Positions 59,528 to 64,000 of a stretch of 64,000 bases of DNA are shown in pieces. The translations under genes and the position numbers were made by a program. Source of the stretch: Hymenobacter sp. H14-R3 (lineage in GTDB: Bacteria; Bacteroidota; Bacteroidia; Cytophagales; Hymenobacteraceae); NCBI RefSeq assembly GCF_030063445.1, contig NZ_JASITD010000002.1, positions 287,432-351,431 of the forward strand, read 5' to 3'. A model generated the notes under the pieces. That model searched no databases. It saw only the letters and a program-made list of their open reading frames with translations, and was not told the DNA's origin. Within the stretch, counting starts at the first letter, position 1. The number at the start of each line of letters is the position of its first letter.

Positions 59528-60970
59528 ATGAAACACTTGCCTGCTTTTTTACTGACTTTTGGCTGGCCCGTACTTGCGGCGGGGCTACTGCTGGGCGGGT
59601 GCAGCCCGCGCGCCGGGTCGGTAGTGACTACCCCGCCGGCGGCGGCGGCTGCGGCTGCGGTGGCAACAGTGCCGGCCGCGCCGGCTTTTCAGATTCCGGT
59701 GGAGTATTACACCCTGCCCAATGGGCTGCGGGTGGTGCTTTCGCCCGACCATACGGCCCCCACGGCCACGGTGGCCGCGTATTACAACGTGGGCTTTCGC
59801 AACGAGCCGCGCAACCGCACGGGCTACGCGCATCTATTTGAACACCTGATGTTTCAGGGCTCGAAAAACCTGGGCAAGATGGAGTTTGTCAACCTCATTC
59901 AGCAGAATGGTGGGGCAATGAACGGCTCGACGCGCTTCGACTTTACCAACTACTACGAGGTGGTACCGAGCAACAAGCTCGAAACCATTTTGTGGGCCGA
60001 GGCCGACCGCATGCGCGGCACCGCCCTCACGCCGGCCAGCCTGGCCAACCAGCAGGGCGTGGTAAAAAGCGAGGTGCGCGTGAACGTGCTCAACCAGCCC
60101 TACGGCGGCTTTCCGTGGCTCGACATGCCCCAGAAAGCCAACAAGAACTGGAACAACGCGCACAATTTTTATGGCGACCTGAAGGACCTCGACGCGGCCA
60201 CGCTGCCCGATGCGCAGGCATTTTTCAAGACCTATTACTCGCCCGCCAACGCCGTGCTGGCCGTGGTGGGCGACTTTGAGCCCGCCCAGGCCAAGGCGTG
60301 GGTCGAGCAGTACTACGCCACTATTCCGGGTGCCCCGCGCCCGCCCAAGCCCGACCTCACCGAGCCGCGCCAAGAGGCCGAGCAGCGCTTCACGCAGGAT
60401 GACAAGCTGGCCACCAAGCCCGCGCTGGCCTTCGCCTACCACATGCCCGAGCGCAACACGCCGGAATATTACGCGCTGATTTTGCTCGACCAGATTTTGT
60501 TGCAGGGCAAGGACAGCCGCCTCTACCAGGCCATGGTGCAACGGCGCGGCCTCACCGACAACGTGAACGGCGGCATCAATTACCTTGGTAACGCCTTCAA
60601 TTACAGCGGCCCCATGCTGTGGATGGGCGACCTCACCTACGACCAGACCGTGAAGGCCGACTCGGTGGTGAGCGTACTCGACCAGGAAATAAACCGCCTG
60701 GCTAAAGGTGGCGTGAGCCAGGCCACCCTCGACCTGGCGGTGATAAAGCTGCGCAGCTCGCTCTACGACCAGCTCAGCGGGTCAGACAACTTTGGGCGGG
60801 CTGATTTGCTGGCCGCGTTTGCGCTGTTCGACAACGACCCCGGCCGCATCAACCGGCTGGAGGCGGAGTTTCGGAAGGTGACGCCCGAGCTGATGCAGCA
60901 GACCATCCGCGACTACCTGCGGCCCACCAACCGCACCATTCTGCTCGTTAACCCGCTGGCTAAAAACTGA
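59528..60970 (+). CDS. M16 zinc peptidase, catalytic subunit (lipoprotein)
   Basis: 480 residues. The lipobox LLLGGC puts the lipid on C25, followed by a low-complexity Ala/Pro linker. The inverted zincin motif is HLFEHLMF with H102, E105 and H106; the third ligand is the Glu of KSEVRVNVLNQPYGG. The paired gene starts at the stop of this one and lacks the motif, so they should form an active/inactive heterodimer. Such pairs degrade peptides in the periplasm or are processing proteases. Confidence 0.93.
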   Translation: MKHLPAFLLTFGWPVLAAGLLLGGCSPRAGSVVTTPPAAAAAAAVATVPAAPAFQIPVEYYTLPNGLRVVLSPDHTAPTATVAAYYNVGFRNEPRNRTGYAHLFEHLMFQGSKNLGKMEFVNLIQQNGGAMNGSTRFDFTNYYEVVPSNKLETILWAEADRMRGTALTPASLANQQGVVKSEVRVNVLNQPYGGFPWLDMPQKANKNWNNAHNFYGDLKDLDAATLPDAQAFFKTYYSPANAVLAVVGDFEPAQAKAWVEQYYATIPGAPRPPKPDLTEPRQEAEQRFTQDDKLATKPALAFAYHMPERNTPEYYALILLDQILLQGKDSRLYQAMVQRRGLTDNVNGGINYLGNAFNYSGPMLWMGDLTYDQTVKADSVVSVLDQEINRLAKGGVSQATLDLAVIKLRSSLYDQLSGSDNFGRADLLAAFALFDNDPGRINRLEAEFRKVTPELMQQTIRDYLRPTNRTILLVNPLAKN

Positions 60971-60978
60971 TGCTTCCT

Positions 60979-62448
60979 ATGAAAACCCTTGTTACCGGGC
61001 TGCTCAGCGCCGCCTGCTTTTCGCTGCTCGCCCTGCCGCCGGCCCTCGCCCAAACGACCCGGCCGAAGCCCAAAAAGCCGGCCCCTACGGCCAAAGCTGC
61101 GCCCGCCGCCCCGGCCGCGCCCCAGGAAACACCCCCGCCCGGCGCGGCCCCGCGCGACTTCAAGCTACCGCCGCGCGAAGAATTTACCCTGGCTAATGGC
61201 TTGCAGGCCAAGCTAGTGCCGTTTGGCGAGATTCCGAAGACCACCGTGCTCATCACCATTCAGGCGGGCAACGTGCACGAGCCCGAGGGGCAGACGGGCA
61301 TTGCCGACCTGCTAGCGCGGCTGCTGAAGGAGGGCACCCCCACCCGGCCGGCCACCGCGCTGGCCGGGCAGGTAGCCGGCATGGGCGGCTCGCTCAGCAT
61401 CAGCGCCGGGGCCGACCAAACCTACCTGCGGGCCGACTGCCTGAGCGAGTACGCGCCCCAGCTGCTGGCGCTGCTAGCCGACGTGGTGCAGCACCCCACC
61501 CTGCCGGCCGGCGAACTGCCGCGCCTCACCGCCGATTTTAAGCGGCAGCTGAACTTGCAGCGCGCTCAGCCAGGCTTCCAGGCCGAGCAAAAAATGCGCG
61601 AGGCCGTGTACGCGGGCCACCCCTACGGCCGCCCCCTGCCCACCGATGCCCAGCTAGACGCCCTCACGCTGGTGCAGGCTAAAGCCTTCTACGACAAGGA
61701 GTACGGAGCCAGGCGCACCGCTATTTTTGTGGCCGGCAAGTTTGATGCGCCGGCGTTGCACCAGGCTATTGAGGCGGCGTGGGCCGCGTGGCCGGCCGGG
61801 CCGGCGCCGCTCATTCCGGTGGCTAAGGCGCTTACGCGGGCGGCGGTGCTGACCCAGGACCGGCCCGGCGCGCCGCAATCGACGCTCGTGCTTGGCCTGC
61901 CCGCTGTCGACCCCACCAACTCCGATTACGTGCGGCTGCGCGTGACCAACTCGCTGCTGGGCGGCTCGTTTGGCTCGCGCATCACGCGCAACATTCGGGA
62001 GGACAAGGGCTACACGTATTCGCCTTACAGCTACATCGATACAAATTATCACACCGGCCTGTGGATAGAACAAGCCGACGTGACCACCAAGGACACTTAT
62101 AACTCCCTGAAAGAGATTGTGAAGGAGATTGAGCTGCTGCAAAAGACGCCACCCTCGGCCGCCGAGCTGAAAGGAATTCAGAACTACGAAACCGGGATGT
62201 TTGTGCTGCGCAACTCCACGCCGGGCGGTATTATTAACCAACTCAGCACCATGCACTTGCAAGGACTACCCGATACGTACCTGACCGAGCAGGTGCAGAA
62301 CATCAACGCTGTCACGCCCGCGCAGGTCAGCGCCACGGCGCGCCAGTACATCCGCCCCGAGGCCATGACGACCGTGGTGGTGGGCGACCAGAAGGTGATT
62401 GCGCCCCAGCTCAAGCAGTACAGGGATTCGCAAAAAAAGCCGCTGTAG
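60979..62448 (+). CDS. M16 peptidase-like subunit lacking the zinc motif
   Basis: 489 residues from the ATG at 60979; an ATG at 60970, overlapping the previous stop, would add MLP. Signal MKTLVTGLLSAACFSLLALP ends near ALAQ. Where the active partner has HxxEH this has DLLARLLKEGTP, so it is not catalytic. C-terminal YGARRTAIFVAGKFDAPALH, GSFGSRITRNIREDKGYTYS and RPEAMTTVVVGDQKVI fit the M16 C-domain. The R and Y residues of TRNIREDKGYTYS normally reach over to hold the peptide in the active partner. Confidence 0.9.
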   Translation: MKTLVTGLLSAACFSLLALPPALAQTTRPKPKKPAPTAKAAPAAPAAPQETPPPGAAPRDFKLPPREEFTLANGLQAKLVPFGEIPKTTVLITIQAGNVHEPEGQTGIADLLARLLKEGTPTRPATALAGQVAGMGGSLSISAGADQTYLRADCLSEYAPQLLALLADVVQHPTLPAGELPRLTADFKRQLNLQRAQPGFQAEQKMREAVYAGHPYGRPLPTDAQLDALTLVQAKAFYDKEYGARRTAIFVAGKFDAPALHQAIEAAWAAWPAGPAPLIPVAKALTRAAVLTQDRPGAPQSTLVLGLPAVDPTNSDYVRLRVTNSLLGGSFGSRITRNIREDKGYTYSPYSYIDTNYHTGLWIEQADVTTKDTYNSLKEIVKEIELLQKTPPSAAELKGIQNYETGMFVLRNSTPGGIINQLSTMHLQGLPDTYLTEQVQNINAVTPAQVSATARQYIRPEAMTTVVVGDQKVIAPQLKQYRDSQKKPL

Positions 62449-62459
62449 GCAGTCAGCCA

Positions 62460-62559
62460 TTTTTAGCGCAAAGTTTGGCAAAGTTGGCAGAGTTTCGCAA
62501 AGGCTGAGGCAGCTGACTCCGCGAAACTCTGCCAACTTTGCCAAACTTTGCGCTAAAAA
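62460..62559. repeat. Perfect 39-bp inverted repeat, terminator-like
   Basis: The arms 62460-62498 and 62521-62559 are exact complements over 39 bp, with a 22-base loop. The left arm opens TTTTTAGCGCAAAGTTTGGC, and inside each arm the words GCAAAGT/GGCAAAG/GGCAGAG are repeated. T-runs occur at both ends. It lies 12 bp past the M16 stop and 25 bp before the next gene. Confidence 0.93.
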
Positions 62560-62584
62560 AATGCCTGGGCGCGTTGTACCCCCT

Positions 62585-64000
62585 ATGCGATATCTGTTGT
62601 TATTTTTACTGCTGCCGTTGGCTTCCCAAGCCCAACGCTCTCAGCGTGTTACGATTTGGTTTGACTCGACTAAGCTGCATCCACACGAGATATTCCGGGC
62701 TCTCGTAGCCCGCGATACCGTGATGCAGGGCCCCTACAAGCGCTTTTACCCCAATGGCCGCCTCGAAGCCCAAACCCGCTACACCGACGGCAAGCGCGAC
62801 TCGCTCTACGTGGAGTTTCACGCTAACCGCGGGCGGCGGCTAGAGGCTACCTACTTGGCCGGCGTGCGCCAGGGGCCCTTCAAAACCTACTACGCCGATG
62901 GCAAGGTGGCCCAGGTCGGTACCTTCCTCGACGACGAGCCCAGCGGCCCGCTCACTACCTACTTCCCCACCGGCGAAATCAAGCTGCAAACCACCCTCGT
63001 GAAGGGCCAGCCCAACGGCGCGGTGCGCGAGCTTTACGCCAATGGCCAGGCCGCCGCTGAGGTCACCTACGTGGACGGCCAGCCCAACGGGCCGGTGAAG
63101 TTCTTTTATCCCAGCGGCAAGGTACAGAGCGAAGGCACCCTGCGTAATGGCCTGCTGGCCAGCTCTTACAAAACGTACTTTGAAACCGGCCAGCTCGAAA
63201 GCGAGACGGTGATGAACGACAAAACCGGCAAGGGCAGCTACCGCGCCTATTACCCCACCGGCCAGCTCCAAACCGAAGGCACCTACGCCCCCGGGGCCTT
63301 GCGTGAGCGCCAGGTTACCAACAAGCTCGGCGACGACCTCACCAAGCGCGTGGCCCCGCGCACCGGCACCGCCGCCCTCGACGGCCCCGCCACTTCGTAC
63401 TACGAAAGCGGCAAGGTGCGCGGCAAAACCACCTACCGCCTGGGCACGCCCACCGGCCGCGGCCTGGGCTACTACGAAAGCGGCCAGCTAAAGGAAGAAA
63501 CCGACTACGCCGCCCAGGGCCGCGACCGCAAAGTAACGCGCTACTACGACGCCGCCGGCCAGCCACGCCAGGCCGAGGAGCAGTACAAAAACAACCGCTC
63601 GGCCGGCACCTGGCGCGAGTTTTACCCCGACGGCAAAACCCCGCGCCAAGTAGAAACCTACGGCCTCACCGGCAAGCTCACCGGCGAACGCGTGACGTAT
63701 TTTGACACCGGCAAAGTGCAAACGCGCCAGCAATTCGATATTAATGGCTTGCAAACCGGGCTGGGCCAGGAGTTTTACGCCAGCGGCCAGGCCCGCAAGG
63801 AGGCCAACTACCTCAAGGGCCTGTTGGTGGGGGCCTTCCAGGAGTTTCACGACGATGGCAGCCCGGCCGTGACGGGCCTCTACAAAAATGGCAAGCAAAG
63901 CGGCGACTGGACCTACTACAAAGCTGACGGCCACAATATTGCGCGCCAGGTAACGTACCGCGACGGCAAGCCCGCCGGGGCCACCACCCGCACCAAACTC
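62585..64000 (+). CDS. MORN-repeat (YwqK-type) secreted protein, partial
   Basis: The frame starts at the ATG at 62585 and stays open to the window edge, 472 codons, so the C-terminus is missing. The signal MRYLLLFLLLPLASQAQ ends near residue 17. The remainder consists of repeated units of about 22-24 residues of the form YYxxGKxxxExxYxxGxxxG, such as GPYKRFYPNGRLEAQTRYTD, GPLTTYFPTGEIKLQTTLVK and GTWREFYPDGKTPRQVETYG. At least 12 units are visible. This is the fold of YwqK-family antitoxin and MORN-like proteins; in Bacteroidota such proteins are often exported and of unknown use. The start is well fixed by the signal. Confidence 0.85.
   Translation, partial: MRYLLLFLLLPLASQAQRSQRVTIWFDSTKLHPHEIFRALVARDTVMQGPYKRFYPNGRLEAQTRYTDGKRDSLYVEFHANRGRRLEATYLAGVRQGPFKTYYADGKVAQVGTFLDDEPSGPLTTYFPTGEIKLQTTLVKGQPNGAVRELYANGQAAAEVTYVDGQPNGPVKFFYPSGKVQSEGTLRNGLLASSYKTYFETGQLESETVMNDKTGKGSYRAYYPTGQLQTEGTYAPGALRERQVTNKLGDDLTKRVAPRTGTAALDGPATSYYESGKVRGKTTYRLGTPTGRGLGYYESGQLKEETDYAAQGRDRKVTRYYDAAGQPRQAEEQYKNNRSAGTWREFYPDGKTPRQVETYGLTGKLTGERVTYFDTGKVQTRQQFDINGLQTGLGQEFYASGQARKEANYLKGLLVGAFQEFHDDGSPAVTGLYKNGKQSGDWTYYKADGHNIARQVTYRDGKPAGATTRTKL

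Overview
The window looks like the chromosome of a pigmented, high-GC member of the Bacteroidota close to Hymenobacter (order Cytophagales). This rests on high GC, TonB receptor architecture, BatB/BatC-type genes, the fused DAHP synthase/chorismate mutase, TTTG-type promoter elements, few Shine-Dalgarno sites and many hairpin repeats between genes. No identity search was possible, so genus level is inference.

Layout. 0-6 kb: shikimate and aromatic amino acid genes (aroB-aroA, DAHP synthase-chorismate mutase), two small lipoproteins, proline dehydrogenase. 6-10.4 kb: an unrecognised protein, a YflT-type stress protein, then a graveyard of a tripartite RND efflux system (permease, adaptor and outer-membrane factor remnants). 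10.4-14.5 kb: ABC exporter, SPFH protein, glycosyltransferase. 15-19.5 kb: a TonB-dependent receptor with a beta-helix lipoprotein. 19.5-25 kb: a solitary AbiEi-like antitoxin, ppx and ppk convergently arranged (polyphosphate turnover), a broken WYL regulator, Uma2 protein. 25-38 kb: AarF kinase, DinB-like protein, thioesterase, methyltransferase, DUF2256 protein, a molybdopterin oxidoreductase with cytochrome b, DUF1223 protein, ECF sigma with a small zinc anti-sigma, amidohydrolase, penicillin acylase, secreted VOC protein.

38.6-51.2 kb is the most interesting block: twelve genes that together look like an oxidative, 3-keto-sugar route for cleaving glycosides. It has two GMC flavoprotein/gluconate-dehydrogenase-subunit-3 pairs, a lipoprotein cytochrome c, four TIM-barrel sugar isomerase/epimerase proteins, a DUF1080 (3-keto-disaccharide hydrolase) protein, a Gfo/Idh/MocA dehydrogenase and an MFS permease. 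Several carry Tat or Sec export signals, so oxidation and bond cleavage would happen in the periplasm, with uptake and final reduction or oxidation inside.

51-64 kb: guanine deaminase, GNAT acetyltransferase, gyrB, a tRNA-Arg/Pro/Ser cluster, BatB/BatC-like genes, thiolase, an active/inactive M16 peptidase pair and a MORN-repeat protein that runs off the right edge.

The spaces between genes hold at least four families of interspersed inverted repeats, several doubling as terminators. There are no rRNA genes, CRISPR arrays, intact insertion sequences or prophage genes.
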